Position numbers and translations under genes: made by a program
The notes under the pieces: generated by a model
What the model saw: the letters and a program-made list of their open reading frames with translations, nothing else
What the model was told of the DNA's origin: nothing
Databases searched by the model: none
Shown: in pieces, positions 24,338 through 32,328 of the stretch
Layout: each line of letters starts with the position of its first letter
Numbering within the stretch: the first letter of the stretch is position 1
Assembly: GCA_003202005.1 (NCBI GenBank)
Contig: QJJF01000021.1
Span: forward strand, 1-38,559
Length of the DNA stretch: 38,559 nt
From: Williamsia faeni
GTDB taxonomy: Bacteria > Actinomycetota > Actinomycetes > Mycobacteriales > Mycobacteriaceae
Direction: 5' to 3'

Positions 24338-25009
24338 ATGCCCGACCGCAATCCACTCAGCCCTACCGCTCTCGACCGCTTGAGACATGCGCTTCGCCCC
24401 GGCTGGACCCGGTCCCTACTGGTCCGGCGGGGATGCGCGGTGGCTCTTCTCGCCGTTGCCGTGGTCGCCGCCCTGACCGCTCACCGAGATGACGAACTGC
24501 AGTCGGTTGTTGTCGCCGCCCGCGAACTGGCACCCGGAGTCCGTCTGACCTCCGACGATCTCGACTTTCGCACCGTAGATGCGGCCGCGATTCCGACGGG
24601 CGCGATCACCGACCCCGCACAACTGGTCGAACAAACGGTCACCGGACCGGTCCATCCGGGTGAGATGTTCACCGACACCCGAATCTTGTCGAGCCGCCTG
24701 CCCGCCGCACTCTTGGGCCGCGACGATGCGCGCCTGGTCCCGGTCACCCTGTCCGATTCATCGGTGGTGGATCTGCTCCGCGAAGGCGATGTCGTGGACG
24801 TCCTCAGTATCAATGAAGCGGACAGCGACGAAGCATCTTCCTCACCATCGGTTTTGGCGAAGAACGCGGTGGTAGCGCTGGTTTATGCGCCCAGCAGCAC
24901 CCGGTCTGGCCGAGACGCCCGACCGGTGATCTTGGCCATGCCCGAGCACGATGCGCACCGTGTCGCGGGCGCGACACTCGCCGCGCCGATCACCGTGGTC
25001 TTTCACTGA
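24338..25009 (+). CDS. SAF-domain membrane-anchored protein (CpaB/RcpC-like)
   Basis: This protein has 223 residues. A cytoplasmic N-terminus of about 30 residues and one membrane segment (CAVALLAVAVVAALTA) precede an extracytoplasmic SAF domain (SVVVAARELAPGVRLTSDDLDFR...GAITDPAQLVEQTVTGPVHPGEMFTDTRIL). A second beta-rich domain with LLREGDVVDVLSI follows. SAF domains occur in CpaB/RcpC of Flp-pilus systems and in flagellar FlgA. No pilus genes are nearby, so its partner is unknown. The gene is a regular part of this locus in related actinobacteria. Confidence 0.8.
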   Translation: MPDRNPLSPTALDRLRHALRPGWTRSLLVRRGCAVALLAVAVVAALTAHRDDELQSVVVAARELAPGVRLTSDDLDFRTVDAAAIPTGAITDPAQLVEQTVTGPVHPGEMFTDTRILSSRLPAALLGRDDARLVPVTLSDSSVVDLLREGDVVDVLSINEADSDEASSSPSVLAKNAVVALVYAPSSTRSGRDARPVILAMPEHDAHRVAGATLAAPITVVFH

Positions 25010-25107
25010 ATGCGCATGTTCCATCCACCATCGAAGTCGATAGATGGTTAAGATCGAAAAATGTCCCAAAGCATACGCGCGATTTCCCAGATGGGATGGA
25101 CCACAAC

Positions 25108-25968
25108 ATGTTAAAGGGTTTCAAAGACTTCCTCATGCGAGGAAATGTCGTCGACCTGGCCGTTGCCGTCGTCGTCGGTGCAGCATTCACCGCGATTGTG
25201 ACTGCATTCTCTTCGAACATCATTGAACCTCTGATCAATTCACTCGGAGGCACCGATGCGGCAGAGGGCCTCGGATTCACCATCAAGGATGGCAATCCCG
25301 AAACATTCGTGAATATCGGTGGATTGATCACCGCGATCATCAATTTTCTGATCATCGCTTCGATCGTCTACTTCGTCATCGTGATGCCCTACGAAAAGCT
25401 CAAGGCGTACGCCGCAAGAGACGGTGACGATGCAATCGCCTTGTCCGAATCCGAATTGCTCACCGAGATCCGCGACATTCTGCAGGGCAAGGATCCGGTC
25501 GAGGAAAAGGCGAAGATCGCCGCTGCCAAGAGCGAGCACTCCGACAAGGACGAAGCCTTCATCGAGCGAGCGAGCGAGGAACCGACGTCCGCTGGAGTCG
25601 GAGTCGCCGGCCTCGGCGTGTCCGCGGCAGGCACCCAGAAGTTCTCCGCCCAGCCCGAGCAGTCCGGTCCCCCGCCGTCGTACGCGCAGGGTCCCCCGCC
25701 CGGCTATCAGCCACCCGCGGGCCCACCGCCACGACAGAATGATCCGCTGAGCGGCCCCCTGCCAGGCTCCCACCAGCAGCCGGCAGGTCCTCCTCCCGGC
25801 TACAACCCGAACCAGCCCCCGCAGCGTCCGGGACCGCCCCAGTACGGGCCACCCGACTACGGCCCTGCGGGACCCGGTTACCGACCCGACCCACTGACCG
25901 GACCTCCTCCGGGCTACCGACCGCCACCGGAACGCTCCGAAGACGGCCCCGGACGCCACAGTCAGTAG
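25108..25968 (+). CDS. mscL: Large-conductance mechanosensitive channel MscL with long Pro-rich tail
   Basis: This protein has 286 residues. The start is ATG 25108 because the family begins MLKGFKDFLMRGNVVDLAVAVVVG; ATG 25096 is an in-frame alternative. Two membrane helices (about 15-45 and 70-95) and the cytoplasmic helix LLTEIRDIL fill the first 130 residues, the normal length of the whole protein. A charged stretch follows, then about 120 residues rich in Pro/Gly/Gln/Tyr (repeats such as GPPPGYQPPAGPP). The channel releases solutes at hypo-osmotic shock. The tail is far longer than in the mycobacterial orthologue and could bind partners. Confidence 0.92.
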   Translation: MLKGFKDFLMRGNVVDLAVAVVVGAAFTAIVTAFSSNIIEPLINSLGGTDAAEGLGFTIKDGNPETFVNIGGLITAIINFLIIASIVYFVIVMPYEKLKAYAARDGDDAIALSESELLTEIRDILQGKDPVEEKAKIAAAKSEHSDKDEAFIERASEEPTSAGVGVAGLGVSAAGTQKFSAQPEQSGPPPSYAQGPPPGYQPPAGPPPRQNDPLSGPLPGSHQQPAGPPPGYNPNQPPQRPGPPQYGPPDYGPAGPGYRPDPLTGPPPGYRPPPERSEDGPGRHSQ

Positions 25969-25990
25969 TCTGAGCGCCGACCAAAACCAA

Positions 25991-26023
25991 CATCGCCCGC
26001 ACAGTCCCACTGTGCGGGCGATG
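25991..26023. terminator. Terminator after mscL (bidirectional)
   Basis: A perfect 15-bp stem, CATCGCCCGCACAGT with ACTGTGCGGGCGATG, has a 3-base loop. TTTGTGTTGG follows on the plus strand and a complementary A-rich run precedes it. It separates mscL from the convergent porin operon. Confidence 0.85.
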
Positions 26024-26135
26024 TTTGTGTTGGTCCCCCGAAATTATCCGTCCCCGTTGGTAATTCGGCACCGCATTCGAGAGTGCAAGAGCGGCAATTC
26101 ACGTCGCTTCGCCCGATCGTATGGCTGGAACAGCA

Positions 26136-26167
26136 AAAGCCGGGACACCTTGCGGCGTCCCGGCTTT
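26136..26167 (-). terminator. Terminator of the left porin operon
   Basis: The stem AAAGCCGGGAC (26136-26146) with GTCCCGGCTTT (26157-26167) is followed on the minus strand by a T-containing run. It is identical in its stem to the terminator of the right porin operon, as expected from the duplication. Confidence 0.85.
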
Positions 26168-26199
26168 CGTTGTTGTTCGATTCTTGCGAAGGCGTGCTA

Positions 26200-26850
26200 T
26201 CAGCCGATGCTGAACGGCTTGCCGTAGAGCGTGACGATGCCGGTGGTCGACTCGGTCTCGACGGTCACCTTCACGTAAGCCTTGGCTTCAGCGAAGCCGG
26301 CGCAGCCGTGAACAGCGAAGGTTTCCTGGCTGTAGGCCAGACCACCGGTTGCGCCCTCGAAATCGAAGCCGGAGTTGTTGCCGTCGGCATCACTGAAGAA
26401 AGCGACGGACGTTGCCTCACCGGGAGACAGCTCGAACCCTCCCGAGGCCTCGGCAGCCGGCGTCACTGAGACTTCACCAGTGGAGAAGTCCGGGGTTGCT
26501 GTCGCGCCACCGCCGGCACCGGCGCTGGCGCCGAAGTCGAGCTGGCAACCGACGATGTAGCCGGCCTCGATGCTGCCGCCTTCGGCACCGCCGGAGATGT
26601 TGACGGCGATCTTCCCGTCGAGCCAGACGTTGCGGCTGGTCGGTATGGCCGACATGGCTGGGTTGATGTCAACGCTCTCCCCGAACAGGCTGACGGTCAC
26701 CGTGGTGCCATCGTCGAGGGTCTGGACGGTCTTGCCACCTGGGAGTGCGCCGGCGGCAGCAGCACCGGTTCCCATGGCGGCGAGCGCCACAGCGGACACA
26801 CCGGCGATACCGGCGGCCGCCGCGAGACGGCGCGAGGTTGTGTTCTTCAT
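26200..26850 (-). CDS. MspA-family outer-membrane porin (left copy, second gene)
   Basis: This 216-residue precursor starts at ATG 26850 with AAGGGGA upstream. The signal peptide MKNTTSRR...GIAGVSAVALAAMGTGAAAAG is cleaved after the AAA/AG region. The mature part has the MspA outline: TSRNVWLDGKIAVNI, GYIVGCQLDFGAS, ATGGLAYSQETFAVHGCAGFAEAKAYVK and the C-terminal VTLYGKPFSIG. MspA porins are octameric beta-barrels that let small hydrophilic solutes through the mycolate membrane. Two cysteines (in VGCQL and HGCAG), absent from M. smegmatis MspA, are conserved in all four copies. Its paralogue is 27957-28607. Confidence 0.9.
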   Translation of the reverse strand: MKNTTSRRLAAAAGIAGVSAVALAAMGTGAAAAGALPGGKTVQTLDDGTTVTVSLFGESVDINPAMSAIPTSRNVWLDGKIAVNISGGAEGGSIEAGYIVGCQLDFGASAGAGGGATATPDFSTGEVSVTPAAEASGGFELSPGEATSVAFFSDADGNNSGFDFEGATGGLAYSQETFAVHGCAGFAEAKAYVKVTVETESTTGIVTLYGKPFSIG

Positions 26851-26872
26851 GATTCCCCTTACGGAAATATCA

Positions 26873-26889
26873 ATCTGCTTGCGGCAGAT
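26873..26889 (-). other. Intercistronic hairpin of the left porin operon
   Basis: ATCTGC-ttgcg-GCAGAT is a perfect 6-bp hairpin between the two porin genes. It is conserved in the right copy at 28630-28646. It could stabilise mRNA ends or tune the ratio of the two porins. Confidence 0.5.
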
Positions 26890-26929
26890 AAAAGTGTTTC
26901 AAGACTTGGGCGGGATGATCTGCGGACGA

Positions 26930-27535
26930 TCAGTTCAGGCTGAAGGGCTGGCCGTAAAGAGTCGACTTCACAACGAAGTCACCGGTGGTGACCACGGTCG
27001 AGTAGGCACGTGCCTGGGCGTAGCCGCCGCACTGCTGCACGTCGATGCCTTGGCTCTGATACTGGATCGACGCGTCGTTCCCGTCGAAGTCCTTGCTGCC
27101 GAGTGACACGAACACAGCTTCACCAGGGCTCAACGGGACCGAGATGGATCCGGACAGACCTGCCGTACCCGAGAGGATGTCCAGGCTGCCGCCCAGGCCG
27201 CCCGAGAAGCCGGTGATGTCGATCTGGCAACCGACGATGTAGCCGGTGGTCAGCGTGCCCGCCGAACCGCCCGAGTAGACCTTGACCTTGCCGTTGACCT
27301 CAGCGGCGCGACCGGCGCCATTGTTGGCCAGCGACGGAACCGGGTACGCGCTCTCGCCGGTGCGCTCGATCTTGACCACGGTGCCATCGATGCCTTCAGT
27401 GACCTTGCTGCCCGAAGCCAGCGGCCCTGCGGCAGCGTTACCGGCTCCCATGCTGGCCAGAGCGATGGCGGCAACCGCGGTAATGGCTCCAGCGCCGACA
27501 ACGCGGCGTAGACCGAACATGCTGAACTTGCTCAT
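26930..27535 (-). CDS. MspA-family outer-membrane porin (left copy, first gene)
   Basis: This 201-residue precursor starts at ATG 27535 with GAGAGGGA upstream. The signal peptide (GLRRVVGAGAITAVAAIALASMGAGNAAAG) is followed by a mature domain with EVNGKVKVYSGGSAGTLTTG, YIVGCQIDITGFSGGLGGS, a Gly/Ser-rich middle, QYQSQGIDVQQCGGYAQARAYS and STLYGQPFSLN. It is the first gene of a two-gene porin operon, 79 bases before the next. It is more like the first gene of the right copy (28687-29283) than like its operon partner, so the two porin types diverged before the pair was duplicated. Confidence 0.9.
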   Translation of the reverse strand: MSKFSMFGLRRVVGAGAITAVAAIALASMGAGNAAAGPLASGSKVTEGIDGTVVKIERTGESAYPVPSLANNGAGRAAEVNGKVKVYSGGSAGTLTTGYIVGCQIDITGFSGGLGGSLDILSGTAGLSGSISVPLSPGEAVFVSLGSKDFDGNDASIQYQSQGIDVQQCGGYAQARAYSTVVTTGDFVVKSTLYGQPFSLN

Positions 27536-27893
27536 TCGTTCCCTCTCACAGGATTGCTGTGTGATCCAAACTCAACCAAATCGTGAGCCTGAAGTGACCT
27601 GATGGCTGGTCAGAATCCTGCAACGGGTTCGTTAACGGGCGACAATCCCGATGTTTCCCAGATGTTAAAGTGCGTTCCAAAATGTTCAGTTTCCAACGAA
27701 AACCCTCGGGGCACCGTCGACGTCGAAAGATGTTCAAGATGCCGTGCTGATCGTGGAGCCTTTTCGTATCGCCGGCTGACCAGCTGGCCTGAGCTGGCCG
27801 ACGTCGTCGATGCTCGGAACGAGGGTCGCAGGAGATTGGCGAGTTGGCGGGGCAACCGACTGGCTGCGTCGCCAGATCGCATGGCTGAAACAG
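27536..27893 (-). promoter_or_regulatory. Upstream region of the left porin operon
   Basis: About 360 bases without a gene contain the promoter of the left porin operon. The first about 70 bases upstream of the start are nearly identical to the region before the right operon (29284-29355), while more distant sequence diverges. No specific operator is recognised. Confidence 0.6.
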
Positions 27894-27929
27894 CAAAAGC
27901 CGGGACACCTTGCGGCGTCCCGGCTTTTG
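27894..27929 (-). terminator. Terminator of the right porin operon
   Basis: CAAAAGCCGGGAC (27894-27906) pairs with GTCCCGGCTTTTG (27917-27929), 28 bases after the porin stop. It is a duplicate of the terminator at 26136-26167 with the same loop. Confidence 0.85.
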
Positions 27930-27956
27930 TTGTTGTTCAGTTACTGCGGAGTGCTA

Positions 27957-28607
27957 TCAGCCGATGCTGAACGGCGCGCCCCACAGGGTCACGATGCCTG
28001 TGGACGCCTTGGTCTTGACGGTCACCTTGACATAGGCCCTGGCCTGGGCGAATCCGGCGCAGCCGTCGACTGCGAAGGTTTCCTGGTTGTAGGCCAGACC
28101 ACCGGTTGCACCCTTGAACTCGAAGCCGGCGTTCTTGCCCTTGTCGTCGCTGAAGAACGCGACAGTCTTTGCCTGACCGGGAGACAACGTGAAGCCGCCT
28201 GTGGCACCCGCACTCGGCGTTACCGCAGTCGCAGGATCGGTAGCACTTGGATTTATTTTCGCGCCACCGGTCGCGCCTGCTGTAGCACCGAAGTTGAGCT
28301 GGCAGCCGACGACGTAACCGGACTCGATCTTGCCGCCCTGGGCGCCACCGGCGACGTTGACGGCGATCTTGCCGTCGAGCCACACGTTGCGGCTGGTCGG
28401 AATGGCGGCCATCGACGGGGTGATGTCAACGCTCTCATCGAACAGGCTGACAGTCACCTTGGTGCCATCGTCGAGGGTCTGGGTGGTCTGGCCACCGGGG
28501 AGTGCTCCGGCAGCAGCAGCACCGGTTCCCAGGGCGGCGAGCGCCACAGCGGACACACCGGTGAGACCGGCGGCCACCGCGATACGGCGCGAGGTTGTGT
28601 TCTTCAT
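27957..28607 (-). CDS. MspA-family outer-membrane porin (right copy, second gene)
   Basis: This 216-residue precursor starts at ATG 28607 (AAGGGGA upstream). It is very similar to 26200-26850: the same signal peptide type, TSRNVWLDGKIAVNVAGGA, GYVVGCQLNFGAT, ATGGLAYNQETFAVDGCAGFAQARAYVK and VTLWGAPFSIG. The differences cluster in the middle loop (KINPSATDPATAVTPSAG). In MspA the corresponding parts line the pore and its constriction, so charge changes here would alter solute selectivity, which is inference. Both cysteines are kept. Confidence 0.9.
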   Translation of the reverse strand: MKNTTSRRIAVAAGLTGVSAVALAALGTGAAAAGALPGGQTTQTLDDGTKVTVSLFDESVDITPSMAAIPTSRNVWLDGKIAVNVAGGAQGGKIESGYVVGCQLNFGATAGATGGAKINPSATDPATAVTPSAGATGGFTLSPGQAKTVAFFSDDKGKNAGFEFKGATGGLAYNQETFAVDGCAGFAQARAYVKVTVKTKASTGIVTLWGAPFSIG

Positions 28608-28686
28608 GATTCCCCTTATGGAAATATCAATCTGCTTGCGGCAGATAAAAGTGTCTCAAGACTTGGGCGGGAAGATCTGCCGACGA

Positions 28687-29283
28687 TCAGTTCAGGCTGA
28701 ACGGCTGGCCGTAGAGGGTCGACTTGATGACGTAGTCGCCCGTGGTGACCACCGTCGAGTACGCACGCGCCTGGGCGTAACCGCCACACTGCTGCACGTC
28801 GATGCCCACGCTCTGGTACTGGATCGACGCATCGTTGCCGGCGAAGTCCTTGCTGCCCAGCGACACGAAGACGGCTTGACCGGGCTTCAGCGGAAACGTC
28901 AGGGATCCGGACAGTCCACCCGTCCCACCCAGGATGTCAAGGCTGCCGCTCAGGCCACCCGAGAGTCCCGTGATGTCGATCTGGCAACCGACGATGTAAC
29001 CGGTGGTCAGCGTGCCGGATGTGCCACCCGAGTAGACCTTGACCTTGCCGTTGACCTCGGCTGCGCGGCCGGCTCCGTTGTTGGCGAGCGACGGGACCGG
29101 GTATGTAGCCTCACCGGTGCGCTCAATCTTGACGACCTTGCCGTCGATGCCCGTGGTCACCTTGCTGCCCGAAGCCAGCGGCCCTGCGGCAGCGTTTCCG
29201 GCTCCCATGCTTGCCAGGCCGATGGCGGCAACCGCGGTAATGGCTCCAGCCCCGACAATGCGGCGCATGCTGAACTTGCTCAT
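28687..29283 (-). CDS. MspA-family outer-membrane porin (right copy, first gene)
   Basis: This 198-residue precursor starts at ATG 29283 with GAGAGGGA upstream. The signal peptide ends in MGAGNAAAG. The mature part has EVNGKVKVYSGGTSGTLTTG, YIVGCQIDITGLSGGLSGS, QYQSVGIDVQQCGGYAQARAYS and STLYGQPFSLN. It differs from 26930-27535 by a three-residue shorter N-terminus and scattered substitutions. With 27957-28607 it forms the right porin operon, and the conserved hairpin at 28630-28646 lies between the two genes. Confidence 0.9.
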   Translation of the reverse strand: MSKFSMRRIVGAGAITAVAAIGLASMGAGNAAAGPLASGSKVTTGIDGKVVKIERTGEATYPVPSLANNGAGRAAEVNGKVKVYSGGTSGTLTTGYIVGCQIDITGLSGGLSGSLDILGGTGGLSGSLTFPLKPGQAVFVSLGSKDFAGNDASIQYQSVGIDVQQCGGYAQARAYSTVVTTGDYVIKSTLYGQPFSLN

Positions 29284-29567
29284 TCGTTCCCTCTCACAGG
29301 ATTGCTGTGTAATCCAAACTCAACCAAATCGTGAGCCTGAAGTGACCTGACGGTTGGTCGGAATCATCCGCTGGAGAGTTTGACGGGCGGCAAGCCCGAT
29401 ATTTCCCAGAAGTTAAATCCGCTCGCACGTTTCAGTCCTTCCACGAACACCCTCGGGGGCAGCTCGCGGGACACTTCCAGCCCCCGCACTGGTACTGGAC
29501 GTATCGAGCCGAACGTTAGTGTGCTGGTCGAACGCAAGCAACAGTTAGCAGCAGCCGTGTCACAAAG
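29284..29567 (-). promoter_or_regulatory. Upstream region of the right porin operon
   Basis: This gene-free stretch of about 280 bases is nearly identical to the left operon's upstream region over its first about 70 bases and diverges further out. It must contain the operon promoter. No operator is recognised. Confidence 0.55.
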
Positions 29568-29598
29568 CGAAGATCCGCTGCAGTGCAGCGGATCTTCG
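29568..29598. terminator. Terminator of the pepD-moaB2 operon
   Basis: A 31-base near-perfect palindrome has arms of 15 bases (CGAAGATCCGCTGCA and its complement) around one central base. It lies 67 bases beyond the last small gene of the operon and is followed on both strands by T-containing tails. It insulates the operon from the porin promoter region. Confidence 0.75.
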
Positions 29599-29665
29599 TC
29601 ATCTTGAATGATATTCAGTTAACAGTAGGGAAACATGCTGGACCTGGCTGTGACGGAAACGCAAT

Positions 29666-29851
29666 TCACTCGTGATGTGGCGGTCGATTGGCGAGAAACC
29701 ATTCGTCTGACTGCATATCAACGCTTGTGTGACCTTCGTCACGTTGATGTAACGATCGCTCATCTCGGGTGGTCTCGGGCAGGTCATCACCGAAGATCCG
29801 GTCCAATTCCGCGCGCGATAACTTTCGCTTGCCTACCGATTTCTCCACCAT
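29666..29851 (-). CDS. Small charged protein downstream of moaB2
   Basis: This 61-residue hydrophilic protein starts at ATG 29851, 11 bases after the moaB2 stop. The motif KLSRAELDRIFGDDLPETTRDER and the C-terminal DEWFLANRPPHHE give it protein-like composition and it has no membrane segment. Short proteins of this type are seen after moaB2 in related genomes as far as I can recall. It is probably co-transcribed with pepD and moaB2. The function is unknown. Confidence 0.6.
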   Translation of the reverse strand: MVEKSVGKRKLSRAELDRIFGDDLPETTRDERSLHQRDEGHTSVDMQSDEWFLANRPPHHE

Positions 29852-29862
29852 GACAACCTGGT

Positions 29863-30582
29863 TCAGAAGTTGGTGATCGATGCGATGAGATGTTTTGCCA
29901 TCGGGGTGATGGTGGCCATTCCATCGCGTACCGCGGCCCGCGAATTGGCGAGGTTCACAACAATCGTCTGACCCGAGATTCCGGCCAGACCACGCGACAG
30001 ACCCGCATCCATTGCGCCGGCCGCCAAGCCCGAACTGCGCAAGGCCTCTTCGATACCCGGCAGTTTGCGGTCGAGGAGATCTGCAGTCGCCTCCGGCGCA
30101 ACATCTCGTCCCCCGACACCCACGGCGCCAACAGAAATGACCAGGTCGACACCACCGATCACGGCGGTGTTGAGCGCGGTACGGATCTCGACCTCGTCGG
30201 ATTCGACAGCGACTACCGCGTCGACGTGAAAACCCGCCTCCTCGAGCAGCTCACTCACCAGCGGCCCGATCAGAGTTTGATCCTCGCCGTGCGCGGCTCG
30301 ATCGTCGACGATGACAACCAGCGCTCGTCCCAGATCCTCGTCGGCCAAGTTCAACGACCTCATCCGAATTCCTTCCGCCTCGATCTCGCCCGCCTGGGCG
30401 GCAAGTCGTGCGGCGGCGGCATCTGCCGCAACCACATCGGCCTCACCGATTCCCAGCTCGGAGATGTCCCTATCTCCGAGGTGAACTCTATCGGTCGGAA
30501 TGACCGACACTGCTTGCAGCCGTCCCACTACTGCAGTGTCCGTCAGTTTCAGATCATTGATTGCCGGGTCTGGGATTTTCAC
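29863..30582 (-). CDS. moaB2: MoaB/MogA-type molybdopterin-binding protein with N-terminal extension
   Basis: This 239-residue protein starts at GTG 30582; GGAGG lies about 11 bases upstream, inside the end of pepD. Residues about 85-235 are the MoCF domain (GRALVVIVDDRAAHGEDQ, SVGAVGVGGRDVAPEATADLL, RKLPGIEEALRSSG, SGQTIVVNLANSRAAVRDG). The usual GGTG loop is replaced by GAVGVGG. About 75 residues precede the domain, and homologues such as mycobacterial MoaB2 are shorter. A start at an in-frame ATG (30366) would remove the extension but lacks a good ribosome-binding site. The family binds or adenylylates molybdopterin. It is in an operon with pepD. Confidence 0.82.
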   Translation of the reverse strand: MKIPDPAINDLKLTDTAVVGRLQAVSVIPTDRVHLGDRDISELGIGEADVVAADAAAARLAAQAGEIEAEGIRMRSLNLADEDLGRALVVIVDDRAAHGEDQTLIGPLVSELLEEAGFHVDAVVAVESDEVEIRTALNTAVIGGVDLVISVGAVGVGGRDVAPEATADLLDRKLPGIEEALRSSGLAAGAMDAGLSRGLAGISGQTIVVNLANSRAAVRDGMATITPMAKHLIASITNF

Positions 30583-30586
30583 GTTG

Positions 30587-32113
30587 CTATCGGCCTCCGG
30601 TATTCAGGGTGTCAAGGGTGACCTCGACTGTCTTGCTCTGTCCGTTCACCTCATAGGTGACCTTGACCTTGTCGCCAGGTGCGTGCGACCGAACTGCCGC
30701 GATCAGCGCATCGCCCGAGGCGATCACCCGATCGTTGACCTTGGTGACCAGTGCCCCGTTGGGGATACCGGCATCGGCCGCCGCGCCACCCGGCTGGACC
30801 TCGCTGATCAGCGCACCCGGTTCGTCAGCAGCGGGTGCACCCGAACGGACGGACACACCCAGGCCCGCCTGGGTGGCCTTGCCTGTCTGCTCGAGTTCAT
30901 TCGCGATTCGAATCGCCTGATTCACCGGAATCGCGAACCCGAGGCCGATGCTGCCGCCGGTCTCGCCCTCCGAAAGGCTGGCGATGGCCGAGTTGATACC
31001 GATCAGGGCACCGTTCGCGTTTACCAGTGCACCACCCGAGTTACCGGGGTTGATGGCCGCGTCGGTCTGGATCGCGTCCATCACCGACGCCTGCCCGCTC
31101 TCTTGGCCCTGCGTCGACACCGGGCGGTTGAGCGCACTGATGATGCCTGTGGTCACCGTGCCATCGAGTCCCAGCGGGGCGCCGATCGCGATCACTTCCT
31201 GGCCGACAGCCAGATTGTCAGAGGTGCCGATCTGAATCGGGGTGAGTCCGGTCTTGTCGACCTTGATCACTGCGATGTCAGAGATCGGGTCGGCCCCGAC
31301 GATCTTCGCGTCGGCGGTGCTGCCGTCACTGAAAACCACGATCACCTGGGGATTGGAGCCGGCGCCGGCGACCACGTGGTTGTTGGTCATGATCGTGCCG
31401 TCTTCGGTGAGCACCACGCCGGAACCCGAGCCCGATGCCTGGCTACCGATGACCTGGATGGTCACCACCGACGGGAGCACCTTCTGTGCGACCGCCTGAG
31501 TGGAACCTGCGGGAGCCGACACCGGTTGCGAGGTGTCGCGGTCGCCGCCGAGAACGTCACTGCTGCTGGATGTACCGGACGCGTTGTCCGAAATATTCGC
31601 GCCCACAACACCGCCCACACCACCGGCGACGAGGGCCACCGCCACTGCGGCGGCGGCGAGGCCGGCCTTGAATCCACCCGATCGTCCGGCAGGTTTCGAT
31701 GCGGGCACCGATCCCGTCGCGGGGTACGACTGCGGGCCGGTCGCGAAAGACGCGCCAGGAGCAGCGAATTGGCTTGTCGGGTTGCTTCCCGTAGTGGTTG
31801 CTCCATACCCGGCATACGGCGCCTGCTGCCCATACGGCGCGGGCTGCGAGTACGAATCCGGCTGCGCACCATACGGATTGCTGCCCTGACCGGTCGGCCG
31901 GCCGTATGCGGCGGGCCCGAGGTTGGCGGTCGGCTCACCCGATGTGGGCTGCTGCGCCGACCGGGGATCGAACGACGTGGTCGGGTTGTACGGATTGTCA
32001 CCACCCGGCGCCCGTCCCGCCGGTCCGGTGGGACCACCGAAGTCCCGTTGATTCGAGAATCCTTCACCCTCAGGGGTGTTGGTTCCGCGTTCGTTCTCGT
32101 TGTTGCCGACCAT
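30587..32113 (-). CDS. pepD: HtrA-family serine protease PepD
   Basis: This 508-residue protein starts at ATG 32113 with GGAG upstream. Layout: a cytoplasmic Pro/Gln/Gly/Tyr-rich N-terminus (about 145 residues), one membrane helix (LAAAAVAVALVAGGVGGVVG), a trypsin-like protease domain and a C-terminal PDZ domain (GALISEVQPGGAAADAGI). The catalytic triad is His246 (NNHVV), Asp279 (SDIAVIKVD) and Ser359 (NPGNSGGAL). It degrades or refolds damaged proteins outside the membrane. In mycobacteria it is under MprAB control and feeds back on the SigE stress response. A CTCAG-N6-CTCAG repeat 85 bases upstream supports the same control here. Confidence 0.93.
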   Translation of the reverse strand: MVGNNENERGTNTPEGEGFSNQRDFGGPTGPAGRAPGGDNPYNPTTSFDPRSAQQPTSGEPTANLGPAAYGRPTGQGSNPYGAQPDSYSQPAPYGQQAPYAGYGATTTGSNPTSQFAAPGASFATGPQSYPATGSVPASKPAGRSGGFKAGLAAAAVAVALVAGGVGGVVGANISDNASGTSSSSDVLGGDRDTSQPVSAPAGSTQAVAQKVLPSVVTIQVIGSQASGSGSGVVLTEDGTIMTNNHVVAGAGSNPQVIVVFSDGSTADAKIVGADPISDIAVIKVDKTGLTPIQIGTSDNLAVGQEVIAIGAPLGLDGTVTTGIISALNRPVSTQGQESGQASVMDAIQTDAAINPGNSGGALVNANGALIGINSAIASLSEGETGGSIGLGFAIPVNQAIRIANELEQTGKATQAGLGVSVRSGAPAADEPGALISEVQPGGAAADAGIPNGALVTKVNDRVIASGDALIAAVRSHAPGDKVKVTYEVNGQSKTVEVTLDTLNTGGR

Positions 32114-32197
32114 GTTCTCCGCTTGCTTTCTGCCAGGCGCACCGATGCGCTCCGATGCCGACCAACCCGGCACTGCTACATACCCTGCTACGTCGGC

Positions 32198-32214
32198 CTG
32201 AGATGTGGCTGAGA
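32198..32214 (-). promoter_or_regulatory. Candidate MprA box upstream of pepD
   Basis: On the minus strand TCTCAG-ccaca-TCTCAG forms two direct repeats 11 bp apart (CTGAGA at 32198-32203 and 32209-32214 on the plus strand). MprA boxes in mycobacteria consist of two loosely conserved direct repeats. The same CTCAG-N6-CTCAG spacing occurs before mprA. Confidence 0.6.
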
Positions 32215-32328
32215 CAGCGCTGTAGGTTGCCCATCAATTGTCACACTGGTTTCCGACATGACGGGCGCAGATCAATCGCTCGAATGACGGCAGCGACGGA
32301 CACCGGTGCGGGTTCTGCGACGCGGGTA

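Noticed and set aside
30500-32212. A 570-codon plus-strand frame opposite pepD
   Set aside because: It is the antisense reading of the high-GC pepD gene; its translation is Arg/His-rich without any domain, and pepD shows a full protease and PDZ.
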